The notes under the pieces were generated by a model. It ran no database searches. It was given only the letters and a program-made list of their open reading frames with translations, and was not told where the DNA came from. Both the position numbers and the translations under genes were made by a program. From positions 43,800,596-43,864,595 of the forward strand of contig CM050454.1 in NCBI GenBank assembly GCA_027563935.2: a stretch of 64,000 nt of DNA, written 5' to 3'. Shown here piece by piece: positions 1-10,078 of the stretch (position 1 is the stretch's first letter; each line of letters starts with the position of its first letter). This stretch comes from Costus lasius (lineage: Eukaryota; Streptophyta; Magnoliopsida; Zingiberales; Costaceae).

Positions 1-3000
1 AAAAAGGACTGTAAAGCGCTCCAAGGAGATAAGAGGGGAAGCATCGCTTCTGGCTCAGGTATATTCGTGACTGAGGTCATGTTTTCTTCTTCTATATCAT
101 GGGTGTTGGACACTGCATGTGGAGTTCACATTTGTTCAAATGTACAGGAACTCAAGAGAAGAAGGCAGGTGGGACAGCATGAGGTGGACCTACGCGTTGG
201 AAACGGAGCACGGGTTGCTGCTGTTGCTGTAGGAGACTACTTCATTTCTTTACCATCTGGCATTGTATTGGAACTAGACAATTGTTATTTTGTTCCCAGT
301 ATTACTAAAAATATTATCTCCATTCCTGCTCTTGTCAGGAAGGGATTTTCCTTTGAATGCAATATTTCAAAGTGTGTTTTATCTTTAGATAATATTTTTT
401 ATGCAACTGGTTCAATTAGCAATGGGTTATTCATGTTGGACATGGAATGTTCGATACAGCAAATTGATATTAAGAAAGCCAAGTATGCTGATGACAGCAC
501 CTTGTTATGGCATAGTCGTTTAGGCCATATTAACGAGAAACGCATTAAGCGGTTGCATGATAATGGACTGCTGGGATCATTCTCCTATAAGGAGATTGAT
601 ACATGCAAGGCTTGTTTGATGGGTAAAATGACGAAGTCACCTTTTCCTCATAAAGGTCAAAGGGCTTCAGGTTTACTTGACCTTATACACAGTGATGTGT
701 GTGGGCCATTTAGTAAACATGCCAGAGGTGGCTATCAGTACTTCATTACCTTTACTGATGATTTCAGTAGGTATGGCTATGTCTATCTGATGAGACATAA
801 GAGTGAATCTTTTGACAAGTTCAAAGAGTTCAAGAATGAAGTACAAAATCAGCTAGGCCGAAATATCAAGGCACTTCGCTCAGATCGAGGTGGTGAATAC
901 TTGAGTCATACGTTTACTGACTATCTGAAGGAGTGTGGGATTATCTCACAGCTCACTCCGCCAGGAACACCGCAATGGAATGGTGTGTCCGAGAGGAGAA
1001 ATAGAACGTTACTTGATATGGTTCGTTCTATGGTGAGTCAGGCTACTCTTCCATACTCCTTTTGGGGTTTTGCGCTGGAAACAGCTGCAAAGGTACTAAA
1101 CCGAGTGCCATCCAAGGCAGTTTCTAAGACTCCATATGAGTTATGGTATGGGAAACAGCCGAGCTTGACATTTATCAGGATCTGGGGCTGCGAGGCTTAT
1201 GTCAAAAAGCTCGCCTCTGGGAAACTAGAGAGCAGATCTGACAAATGTATCTTTGTCGGTTACCCTAAGGAAACTAAGGGTTATTATTTCTACGATCCCA
1301 AGGAGAACAAGGTTTTTGTTGCTCGGACGGCCATATTTCTTGAGAAGGAGTTTCTTCTGCAAGAGGCCAGTGGGAGAGAAATAAAGCTGGATGAGAATCC
1401 AGAAGAAGGACAAAGTGACCAAGCAGAGTTGGATGAGCCTGAGCCGGTAGAACAGGTTATTGAACAACCTGAGGCTCAGATATCACGGGAACCGCGAAGA
1501 TCGGGAAGGATCCGTCGACAGCCTGAGCGCTATGACGGAGTCTACATCATTGATCATGATGAACCCCTCACTTATGCGGATGCGGTCAGTGGACCGGAGT
1601 CAGCGAGATGGCTTGAAGCTATGCGCGCCGAGATGGACTCCATGTCAGATAACCAAGTTTGGGATTTGGTTGATCCGCCTCCGGGAGTTATCCCTATAGG
1701 CTGTAAATGGATCTTCAAGAAGAAGATTGACATGGATGGTAACGTAGTTACCTATAAAGGCAGGCTAGTTGCGAAAGGTTTCAAACAAATCTACGGGATA
1801 GATTATGATGAAACTTTCTCACCTGTAGCCATGTTTAAGTCTATTCGGATTCTTTTCGCGATAGCTGCATACTATGATTATGAGATCTGGCAGATGGATG
1901 TGAAAACAGCTTTCCTTAATGGAAATCTGGATGAGGATGTGTACATGACACAACCAGAGGGTTTCACTAATCCAGCAGATCGTCATAAGATATGCAAGTT
2001 AAAGAAGTCTATTTATGGACTTAAGCAAGCATCTAGAAGCTGGAATATTCGTTTTGATGAATCAGTCACCGAATTTGGTTTCATCAAGAACGAGGATGAC
2101 CCGTGTGTATATAAGAGGTTTAGTGGGAGCGTAATTACTTTTCTAGTCCTCTACGTCGATGACATCTTGATCATTGGAAATGACATTCCTGAAATGCATG
2201 CTGTTAAAGCATGGCTGAGGAAATGTTTCCAGATGAAAGATTTAGGAGAAGCAGCCTATGTATTAGGTGTGAAGATCTACAGGGATAGATCTAAGAGGCT
2301 TCTCGGGCTGTGCCAGAGTACTTACATCGATAAGGTCCTGGAGAGATTTCATTTAGAGAATTCTAAACGAGGATATCTTCCAGTCAGACATGGTCTGAAT
2401 CTTTCGAAGAGTCAGTGTCCACAAACACAGACTGAGAAAGATGAAATGGACAATACGCCTTATGCTTCGGCTATTGGTTCCATTATGTATGCGATGTTGT
2501 GTACTCGCCCAGACGTCGCTTACGGGTTAAGCGTGACCAGTCGTTTCCAAGGTAATCCAGGTATGGCGCACTGGATTGCAGTCAAGAATATTTTAAAATA
2601 TCTGCGGAGGACCAAAGATATGTTCTTGATATATGGTGGTCAGGAAGAACTCAGTATTGAAGGATATACTGACGCTTCGTTCCAGTCTGACCAGGATGAT
2701 TTCCGATCGCAATCAGGCTATGTTTTTAGCTTTAATGGAGGTGCAGTGGTGTGGAAGAGTTTCAAACAGTCAACTGTTGCTGATTCCACAACAGAAGCCG
2801 AGTATGTTGCAGCCTCGGAAGCATCCAAGGAGGCAGTGTGGATTCGTAAGTTCGTGAGAGAACTTGGTGTCGTTCCTTTGAGTGCAGATCCTTTGGTTAT
2901 CTTCTGTGATAACACTGGAGCAATTGCACAAGCAAAGGAACCACGGTCGCACCAGAAGTCCAAGCACATACAGAGACGGTTTCATTTGATCAGGGAGATC

Positions 3001-3135
3001 ATAGATCGTGGCGAGATCAAAATCTGCAAGGTTCATACAGATGACAATCTGGCTGACCCGCTTACCAAGCCTCTGGCGCAGCAGAAGCATGAGAAGCACT
3101 GTAATAATATGGGTTTGAGATTTCTCAACCATTAG
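1..3135 (+). CDS. Cop-A1 gag-pol polyprotein, 5' incomplete
   Basis: The frame is open from the first base of the window. It begins with the end of a CCHC zinc knuckle (KKDC) and runs to the TAG at 3133-3135. The first ATG at 67 is not the true start. Domains in order are: protease with active site DTAC (about nt 109-120); integrase with HHCC finger (HSRLGHI and CKACLMGK), catalytic D in DLIHSDVCG, D in LRSDRGGEY and E in SERRNRTLLD; RT with YVDDILII (about nt 2152-2175); RNase H with YTDAS, TEAEYVAAS and CDNTGAIAQ; C-terminus SKHIQRRFHLIRE. No internal stop is visible, unlike the two related copies near 52 kb and 59 kb, which carry a shared TGA where this copy reads CGA. This is the best candidate for an intact Cop-A master, but gag and the 5' LTR are unseen. 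Confidence 0.93.
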   Translation, partial: KKDCKALQGDKRGSIASGSGIFVTEVMFSSSISWVLDTACGVHICSNVQELKRRRQVGQHEVDLRVGNGARVAAVAVGDYFISLPSGIVLELDNCYFVPSITKNIISIPALVRKGFSFECNISKCVLSLDNIFYATGSISNGLFMLDMECSIQQIDIKKAKYADDSTLLWHSRLGHINEKRIKRLHDNGLLGSFSYKEIDTCKACLMGKMTKSPFPHKGQRASGLLDLIHSDVCGPFSKHARGGYQYFITFTDDFSRYGYVYLMRHKSESFDKFKEFKNEVQNQLGRNIKALRSDRGGEYLSHTFTDYLKECGIISQLTPPGTPQWNGVSERRNRTLLDMVRSMVSQATLPYSFWGFALETAAKVLNRVPSKAVSKTPYELWYGKQPSLTFIRIWGCEAYVKKLASGKLESRSDKCIFVGYPKETKGYYFYDPKENKVFVARTAIFLEKEFLLQEASGREIKLDENPEEGQSDQAELDEPEPVEQVIEQPEAQISREPRRSGRIRRQPERYDGVYIIDHDEPLTYADAVSGPESARWLEAMRAEMDSMSDNQVWDLVDPPPGVIPIGCKWIFKKKIDMDGNVVTYKGRLVAKGFKQIYGIDYDETFSPVAMFKSIRILFAIAAYYDYEIWQMDVKTAFLNGNLDEDVYMTQPEGFTNPADRHKICKLKKSIYGLKQASRSWNIRFDESVTEFGFIKNEDDPCVYKRFSGSVITFLVLYVDDILIIGNDIPEMHAVKAWLRKCFQMKDLGEAAYVLGVKIYRDRSKRLLGLCQSTYIDKVLERFHLENSKRGYLPVRHGLNLSKSQCPQTQTEKDEMDNTPYASAIGSIMYAMLCTRPDVAYGLSVTSRFQGNPGMAHWIAVKNILKYLRRTKDMFLIYGGQEELSIEGYTDASFQSDQDDFRSQSGYVFSFNGGAVVWKSFKQSTVADSTTEAEYVAASEASKEAVWIRKFVRELGVVPLSADPLVIFCDNTGAIAQAKEPRSHQKSKHIQRRFHLIREIIDRGEIKICKVHTDDNLADPLTKPLAQQKHEKHCNNMGLRFLNH

Positions 3136-3143
3136 ATTAAGTG

Positions 3144-3155
3144 CAAGTGGGAGAT
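3144..3155 (+). other. Polypurine tract of Cop-A1
   Basis: A purine-rich run (CAAGTGGGAGAT) lies 9 bases after the pol stop and ends immediately before the LTR start TGTTGGGG. The same spacing occurs at 53708-53728 and 61083-61103. It would prime plus-strand DNA synthesis during reverse transcription. Confidence 0.75.
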
Positions 3156-3926
3156 TGTTGGGGTATGCCCTTAAGGCTAATGTTTGAGGCCTATGGGAAT
3201 GTATCAGTATCATGTAATAAACTGTTATGTTTATAAAGGCATGGTTGTTATTCAGTTAGTTACATTGTCTGCTGCAATATATGTTCTTCTGAATAATGTC
3301 TCAAAGCTGTTCAGCTGGGCTGACATGCAATTATGTCCTTAGTCGATATATCTTGGTGAACATGAGACAGCCTTGATATGGTCAAGACTAATATGTGTTC
3401 TAATCTTATAGGATGCTTCGAGCATGGAATAAGATGTAGACTCATGGGTACATTGGATGTACTGGACAGACCCTACTAGGATGTTCAATTGTTTGTCACA
3501 ATGTGAATATTCCTTGAATGTGACAAGTGGCACATTTCCTCTGACTTGAGATCACTTGTGTTATCTAAATGATGATTGCCATTGTTTTGAGGTAGTTCAA
3601 TATCATTTGAAACATAATGATTATAGACTATCTTGGATGGTGAGCTTGAATCAGGTTAGGGCACTAGTGATAGACATAGGATTGCCGTCTCCTTGTTTAA
3701 GGAGTGTGATGTTCTAAAGGGGCCCCCTGGATGAGATGATTGAGAAAGTGTATGGCCATACCCAGGTGACTGTGTTCATCTGATCTAATCATGCACATCA
3801 TATTGGAGTTACAAGCTTGACAGGCTTGTCCAATAAGAACATCCAGTGGCAAAGGAAATATGCATGCCTTGTGAATTGATTCACACTTGTGCTATGGTTT
3901 GGGTGTAGTCTTGGAAGACTCTTTCC

Positions 3927-3933
3927 TTTATAT
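3927..3933 (+). promoter_or_regulatory. Candidate TATA box in Cop-A LTR
   Basis: TTTATAT followed by CGGGAGACAG. It is kept at 54500-54506 and 61875-61881 and as the reverse complement at 31123-31129. It lies about 45 bases upstream of the conserved hairpin, so the hairpin would fall near the 5' end of the transcript. Promoter activity is inferred from sequence only. Confidence 0.4.
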
Positions 3934-3975
3934 CGGGAGACAGTGATGTGTTGCTAGATACCCCTCACTGATCGT

Positions 3976-3991
3976 GATAATGAGAATTATC
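3976..3991 (+). other. Conserved GNRA-loop hairpin in Cop-A LTR
   Basis: Stem GATAAT/ATTATC with loop GAGA. Equivalent hairpins are at 54549-54564 and 61924-61939 (loop GTGA). On the minus strand at 31065-31080 the stem is GATAAC/GTTATC with loop GTAA. Stem complementarity and a GNRA loop are kept although bases differ. Confidence 0.6.
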
Positions 3992-4829
3992 GTTACCGAC
4001 ATTTAGAGGAAACCCTCAGGGTCGCACAATTTGATGATATGGCTTACTTAAGTCAGATCGTGTGGACTGAATTGTTCGGGTTCAGTTTAAAGGGATTTAA
4101 TCTCTGATTGTAAGTGAGATCTGGTCTAATCATGTTTGATTGATTAGGGCTTGAGATCGGTAAGCTTTGATCGAGAGATTGGATGCTAGATCGGTCAGAT
4201 CAGGAGCATCGAGAGATTGACGGTTAGATCAAGAACTTAAGTGTTTATTGTGGTCTGGACTGATTGCTTGGTTTATTTGGTTATTGAACCAAACTTAAGT
4301 GAACCGGCTCATGGATGAGCGCTTGGTTCAATTCAAAGAAGAGAGGAAAATGCGATTGGTTAAATGCATGAACACATGATCGCATGAAAGAGTGAGGTTG
4401 GCTATTTTTAGCAACCACATCTCCATGTCTTGTGTGGAGCGCATATCGTGTGGCCTCCTCTCTATTCTCGTCGCCTTCTCTCGTGTTGATCATTATTCTT
4501 CACGCCTTGAAGAGTCGAAAAAAAAAAACAAGCAAGCTCTCTCTCTTTTCCCATACGAAGGACTCCTTGAAGATTTGCTAGCACAAAGTCGCCAAGGAAG
4601 TAGTCGCCTTCTCATTGTGTGCGTCATCTAAGGAGAAGAGGCACTTGCGTCTTTGATTCTAAGACACCATCAAACCGATGGCAATGGTATGATTTTATCT
4701 CTTGTGCAATCGGTTTTTAAGTTGATAATAATACATGCATCAAAGGTCCTAGAAACCCTCCTTTCCGTTGCTTTAAAAATTACATGCGCCTATCTAGGGT
4801 TTCGCCCCCCTTATTTAGGGGTTCTTTCA

Positions 4830-5277
4830 CTACCCAGGTCATTGGAATGGATATCGACATTGACATCCCCATCATCGTGACTAGGTACAGATGCATTACA
4901 GTCTTTTTACCGAACTGATATCCGATTGGACAAGTGTGTCACCTCTTGTTTTCACCCAATCACAGGGTCATGACTAAATCAGGTTCTCACCTGAGTATGG
5001 CCATACACTTTCAGTCATGGAACCATATAGGAGCTCCATGGATATCAAGCTTCGCTTAGGAAGGGGCAAATCCTCTGTCTGTCCATTGACCTTCTCATAT
5101 GGGTCGTGACATGCTCAATAACAACCATTATGACCTCCCAATTACGGTGAGGTGTTAGGTTATATCAAAGCATGTCCCTCATATAGAATGACCAATGACC
5201 TCAAGTCAAGGGATCAATGCATCTCCTGTCACTTGTGAGGATAACTCATGACACCAAGTCATTACCTCACAGCGGGT
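4830..5277 (-). repeat. Cop-B2 LTR, minus strand, segment 1
   Basis: Reverse-complement match to the Cop-B1 LTR at about 47730-48190. It includes the GTATGGCCATAC palindrome (4995-5006) and the stretch matching the GACATTGACATCCCCATCATCG region. It is cut on the left by insertion of Cop-A1 and on the right by Ath-1 (target CGGGT at 5273-5277). It resumes at 17497. Confidence 0.85.
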
Positions 5278-6261
5278 TGTTGACACAAATTTGTATAGAG
5301 TTTTATGTGTCAATTTACTTATGGAATCATGCTTATTTCACGACTTTAAGCCTTGCAATTGCCTATATTTGGATACATTTATGGAATCTACACCTGTTTT
5401 GGTATTTTCAAGTTTTCAGGTCAAATTGGCCACATAGAGGGTAAATTCTGACACTTTGCTGATAGAAGAGCTCATCCTGACTCAAGATGATCCTAACCAG
5501 GAGTTTTCAAATTCATTGAAGCCTTTGTTAGAAATCACGACTGGGTCCCGATCAGAATCTTGACCGTGATCGTCGCTAAGCCTAAATTTGAAATCGACAA
5601 ATCACGACCGGGTCATGACCAAATTCTCGCTCGAGATCGCGGACCCGCCTACTACGAAATCACTATTTTCTCCCACATTTCTTTGATCTGATCTAAGGAG
5701 AGGCTGAAGGGCACCTAGGACCTTTCTCCCCCATTGACGAAGGGGGCGTGGAGCAACTTTCGGCGCTGGATTCGACCACAAAATCATCATTCCACGAAGA
5801 AGTTGGCTGCAGCGGCCTTTGCAGGATATGGAAGTTGCAGCGAAGACTTTTTCCTCTGTTAAAAGCTGCAGCGGCTCTGCAGATCTGGAGGATGGCAGCA
5901 GCCCACTTGGAGAAGGGGATAAAGAGTCCTTCGAAGAGGGAAAAGACAGAGTTTTTCTGCACGAAGGAACAAGAGGAGTAGAAGGGAAGTGTCGCTGCCA
6001 AGGAGAAGAGAGCCACGCATCCATATTTCCTGAAGATCTTCCCCTGTGTGAGCATCTCAGAGCCAAGCTGTAAGAAAGACTTAGATCTGCACTTGATTTG
6101 CTACCCTATTGTGTAAACTCTTGCAAGATACCTTATGATCTTACGTTTTTATTGCAACTCCTACGCAAACTTGTTGTTACATGTAATGTTCATGTTTGAG
6201 AATATTGTTTATGTTGATACCATGAACATGCTAAGCTAAGCTCCCAATCAGGATATGGGAG
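5278..6261 (+). repeat. Ath-1 solo LTR, segment 1 (Athila-like)
   Basis: Begins TGTTGACACAAATTT just after the target CGGGT. The start resembles the Ath-3 LTR start TGATGACACCGAAATTT. It contains diverged inverted-repeat modules of the type ATCACGAC..CGTGAT near 5535-5640, as in other Athila-like LTRs here. The last five bases GGGAG (6257-6261) are the target of Tek-1. The LTR resumes at 16497. Total length without Tek-1 is about 1979 bp. ORFs in 5602-6073 are on both strands, overlap and have no recognisable domain. Confidence 0.85.
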
Positions 6262-9023
6262 TGTAAGATCCAAGGATCTTAAGTCCTGGTAAGCATTATT
6301 TTTTATTTAAATAAACTCGTTGGCTGTGATATTGTGTTCATGATTTAAATAAAATTACTGACTGTGATATTTTTCTATGTATTGGTTGTTAATTTATAGT
6401 TAATTAACTAGAGATTTTTGGTTGTTAATTTATAGTTAATTAAATTAGAGATTATTGGTTGTTAATTTTGTTGGTCGTTAATTAGCTTAATGGATGTTAA
6501 ATTTAATTAGTTAACTAGCTTATTGGATGTTAGTTTAACCCTTATTGGATTTTCACTTAAATTATGAGTTATTGGGTTTGCGCTAATTGGGTTTAAAATT
6601 CAAATTTATTAGTTAAATGGGTTAAACCCTTTTGAATTAATTGGTTAGCGGGTTAAACAATAAAAACCGAAATTTAAACTTTAAGTTAGTGATTTCGGCT
6701 AGGGTAGAGAATAGGCATTTTTTTTGGCTTGGAGAAAAACATTGGGCGACGGCTTGAAGAAGTTGGCGATTCTTGAAGAGTTCTTGGGTGATTTTCTCCT
6801 TCCTCTTCCTTTCTTCCTTTAGCCGGCGTCTTTGGTGTTTGGAGACGTTTATTGTCCATTGTTGGCGTCTTCCTAGGATCATTTCAAAGCTCTTAGACGA
6901 ATTTTGTGGAGGATCTTCATCTTGGTATTCTCGGTTAAGAGGTGAGTGGAGTGTCTATTCGATTCTATCTATTGTTTGTGTTAGATGATGTGTTAAATGA
7001 TACCTTTGCTTGTTGGAATTTTTACTATGCTAAAACCGATACCTTCACCATGTTAAAACCGAATTTAGGACATGAAAACCGAAATTAATATGTTCTTCAT
7101 GAAAATCAAATCTAAGGTATTTTCCCATGAAATCGAATAGATATTCTTGTTCTTCATGAAAACCGAATTTAGGGTATTTTCCATGAAAACCTAAAAACCG
7201 AAATCTTGATGATCTTGATAATTGTTTATGAAAACCGAATTTTGATGTTTGTAGTTAACATGTTACATGTGGTAATTTGTAAAGTAGTTTATATGAATAC
7301 TTGTTTTAAATTTTAAGTTGATTTTATGGATGCTTGATATGATTGTTTCTTGGTGTGTGTAACATGTTAAATATTTATGATTCTATATTTATGGCTATGT
7401 ATTTGTATTTGAGAAACTTGGGTGATAACATAGCAAGGTTTGACTGAACTAATCAGCATGAAATCTAAGGACTACACTATTAGGTGATTATGTGATTTTT
7501 GATTATTATGTGGTTATGTGATCCTTGATTATTATGTGGTTATGTGATTTTTTTAAAATTATGTGGTTATGTGATTTTCGGTTATTATGTGTTATGAGAT
7601 GGGTAGGACTAAGGCTGAGTGTAACTGTGTACTCAATGGGATAGTTGATATGTGATATGATAAGGGTTGGATATTTCAGCCCTGTATTGTGATATGTGAG
7701 GGGGTTGTTGTTCAGCCTGCCTGATGTGAATATTGTGATAAGAATGACTATCCTAGAGTCTAGTTGACACTTAGAAGTCCACCGTTGTGAAATAAGATAT
7801 AAGATGTGTCTGTTGTCCAGTAGGAACCTTTTGGGAGAACGGGTTTTGACGCAAAGTGCCATGTCTTGGTCGGACAGGGGCCACCTCTTGATGTCATCAC
7901 TCTTTTTGTGATATGGGGTGTCGTAGAGCAAAGTGCCACGTCGTGACCCGGCGGGGGCCACCTCTTGAATCTACACACTATCCATCGATGTGTTATGGGG
8001 TGTTTTAGAGCAAAGTGCCACGTCGTGACCTGGCGGGGGCCACCTCTTGATTCTACTCACTGTCCATGTTTATATGTTGCATGAAATTTTGCAGTCTCCC
8101 AGTGCTTAGGCCAAAGCCGGGTTAGACCATAATGGTCACTACTGAATATGCTGGACAACTAGGTTAATTAAGTGTTGGTGTGTACATCTGAGTTGGTTTA
8201 GAGTATAAAACTGAGTTTGTTATATGTTGGTGTGTACATCTGACTGTTTATATGACTTCTGTTTTCTTTATGTTGTTATATATTGACATAATGTTCCTGT
8301 TAAAGATTTTTAAATAATCTGTCTATATTTTTGAGTGTATGTTATGGATGGTCGATTTAGACTATCCACTCACTGGGCTGTGTAGCTCACCCCTCACTAT
8401 TTTCAGGCATAGAGCAGGGGCGCATTTCTTGAATTAGCATTGGCGTGGATATCGCTAGTTTGCTGTTTAAGAACTTTCGTGCTTAATTATTTGGGGCCGG
8501 TTGTGGCCGAACTATATGAATGATATGAGCTATGTGAACCATGTGAACTATGTGAACTTGTGATGTCAGATTGTGGCTGTTTAATGAGTTTGATTTTTGT
8601 GTCACCGCGGGCTTCAGCCTAGTTTCGGTGTTTGGTATGAGTTTATAAAAATCGATTTTGTGATTTGTTTTGAAATTCGGTTTGTGGTGTATTCTTTGTA
8701 ATCGGTTTTGATATACCTGTAACTTGCATATGTCTAGTGCAAGTATTGCCTGGTGGCAGGTACCTTTATGGATTTTATGGAATTGATACGGATTTGATAT
8801 AACTGTTGCCTTGCATATGTCTAGTGCAAGGAATGCGTGGTGGCAGGTACCTTTATGAAATTGTGTTTACCTGGAGATTTATATGTATGGATTTTTGAAA
8901 ATTTTCAGATCGGGTTTCCTGAACGGGGTTTTACCTAGCATATGTATCGATCTTGTATGTTAACATCCTGTTTCTTTCATGAATTGTGTTGCTTGTTTGG
9001 GGTTGAGATAACGGGATGTTACA
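6262..9023 (+). repeat. Tek-1 5' LTR (2762 bp)
   Basis: TGTAAGATCC..GGGATGTTACA. A 7-bp inverted repeat AAGATCC/GGATCTT with 2-base loop lies at 6265-6280. It has a 26-bp tandem duplication near 7501-7552 that is single copy in the 3' LTR. Imperfect repeats of 77-82 bp occur at 7852-8062, and two CTTGCA/TGCAAG hairpins at 8723-8743 and 8810-8830. The antisense ORFs at 7506-7978 are repeat artefacts. Confidence 0.95.
7852..8062 (+). repeat. Imperfect tandem repeat in Tek-1 5' LTR
   Basis: Three units start at 7852, 7929 and 8011 with the core CAAAGTGCCACGTCGTGACC and GGGGCCACCTCTTGA. The copy in the 3' LTR starts at 15320, 15397 and 15479. Confidence 0.85.
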
Positions 9024-9026
9024 GAA

Positions 9027-9037
9027 TGGTATCAGAG
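9027..9037 (+). other. Tek-1 primer binding site
   Basis: TGGTATCAGAG starts 3 bases after the LTR end. This is the common plant primer site complementary to the 3' end of initiator tRNA-Met. Confidence 0.85.
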
Positions 9038-9151
9038 GAGTTGGCTAGCTAAAACTTAGTTCGGGGGGGAAAACATGTTTGTGTATTGCTAGACACCTGA
9101 TAGGTTTATGTTTGTTTTCCTGACTATAGTATGTGTGTGTAGGAATTTAAG

Positions 9152-10078
9152 ATGGTGCGAACCAGAGGAAATGCTAGTGGCGAGGATGAGCAGCCTTCGA
9201 ACCTCACGAGAACTATTGAGGCTCTGACTGGCATGGTACAGCAACAAGGTGCCATGATAGAGAGGCAAGCTCAGATGCTGCAGCAGCAACAGACTCAGCA
9301 TCAAGAGGCGCAACAGCAGCTCTTGCAGCAGTTGACTCAAGAGAGACCCCAGACTACTACTCGGGCGGTGGGGGATGACTCTCAGGAGGGCGCTCACAGG
9401 CGCTATGCTTCACTTGTGAGTGAATTCCAGAAACTGGGTCCTAGTTCTTTTTATGGAGGCTCAGAATCCAGTACTGCTGAGAACTGGCAGTTGTGCTTGG
9501 AAAAGATTTTCCAAGTCATGCGCTGCTCAGATGAGGATAAGTTATGTCTGACCACCTATATGATGCGTGGGGACGCAGATGAGTGGTGGAAGGGCGTGGT
9601 GAGACTTGCCGAAGAAAGACATGAGACTGTAGATTGGCCTTACTTCTTGTCTCGATTTAACGAGAAGTATTTCCCAGATAGTTTGGTGGAGGACCGAGAG
9701 GTGGCATTTATTCACCTGGAGCAGGGTGATATGACAGTGGACCAGTATGAGTTGCAGTTCACTAAGTTGGGAAAGTATGCTCCTCACCTGATAAACACTG
9801 AAAAGAGGAGAGCTACCAAGTTTCTCAGAGGTCTCAGATGGGACATTAGAGAGCAGGTTGGTGCTCAGCACCTGGAGACCTATGTTGAGACTGTTGGGCG
9901 AGCACGCACCATTGAGAGATACATAGCTGAGAGGAGTTCTCATGTTGCCGTGACAGTGGTTCCTGCAGCTGAGGCGGCGGTTCCTCAGTATGGTAGTGGC
10001 GGCAAGGGTAAGAAGTACCCTAAACATAAGGACCACAAAAAGAGCAGGTATAAGCCTTACTCATACAAGGCACCGTAG
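9152..10078 (+). CDS. Tek-1 gag capsid protein (308 aa)
   Basis: Starts at the ATG after AAGATGGTGCG, with MVRTRG at the N-terminus. A glutamine-rich, likely coiled-coil segment lies at about residues 20-70. The gag core follows, with WWKGVVRL near residue 145 and the typical F..KYFPD and FLRGL..IR blocks around residues 170-235. The C-terminus is basic (GKGKKYPKHKDHKK). It ends at TAG 10076-10078, and the same frame then continues with two zinc knuckles and pol. The stop lies in CCG TAG CAG TCC AGG GAT, next to a sister repeat CCG CAG CAG TTC AGG GAT, so the TAG probably arose from CAG. Gag would form the virus-like particle in the cytoplasm. Confidence 0.93.
   Translation: MVRTRGNASGEDEQPSNLTRTIEALTGMVQQQGAMIERQAQMLQQQQTQHQEAQQQLLQQLTQERPQTTTRAVGDDSQEGAHRRYASLVSEFQKLGPSSFYGGSESSTAENWQLCLEKIFQVMRCSDEDKLCLTTYMMRGDADEWWKGVVRLAEERHETVDWPYFLSRFNEKYFPDSLVEDREVAFIHLEQGDMTVDQYELQFTKLGKYAPHLINTEKRRATKFLRGLRWDIREQVGAQHLETYVETVGRARTIERYIAERSSHVAVTVVPAAEAAVPQYGSGGKGKKYPKHKDHKKSRYKPYSYKAP

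Larger units (their letters stand above)
1..4829 (+). mobile_element. Cop-A1: Ty1-copia (Angela/BARE-like) element, 3' part
   Basis: The window opens inside a copia element. The zinc-knuckle tail is followed by protease, integrase, RT and RNase H, then a purine tract and one 3' LTR. The 5' LTR and most of gag lie to the left of the window. Domain order PR-INT-RT-RH defines Ty1-copia. The LTR start TGTTGGGGTATGCCC and LTR length near 1.7 kb suggest the Angela/BARE lineage (inference). The right flank starting CTACC belongs to a minus-strand Cop-B LTR, so the element is nested in it. Its target duplication cannot be checked because the left end is missing. Confidence 0.9.
3156..4829 (+). repeat. 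Cop-A1 3' LTR (1674 bp)
   Basis: Starts TGTTGGGG after the polypurine tract and ends ..TTTCA before CTACCCAGG, which is Cop-B LTR sequence. The start and end match the Cop-A LTRs at 53729-55405 and 61104-62780. Internal landmarks are the palindrome GTATGGCCATAC at 3750-3761, a TATA-like TTTATAT at 3927-3933 and a GNRA-loop hairpin at 3976-3991. The antisense 64-codon ORF at 3339-3533 recurs in the other Cop-A LTRs. Confidence 0.9.

Noticed and set aside
5602..6073. Overlapping ORFs on both strands, up to 154 codons
   Set aside because: Inside the Ath-1 LTR, GC-rich chance frames with no conserved motif.
7506..7978. Antisense ORFs of 151 and 72 codons in the Tek-1 LTR, repeated at 14974-15446
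   Set aside because: They lie in low-complexity and tandem-repeat LTR sequence and are duplicated only because LTRs are. No domain or start context.
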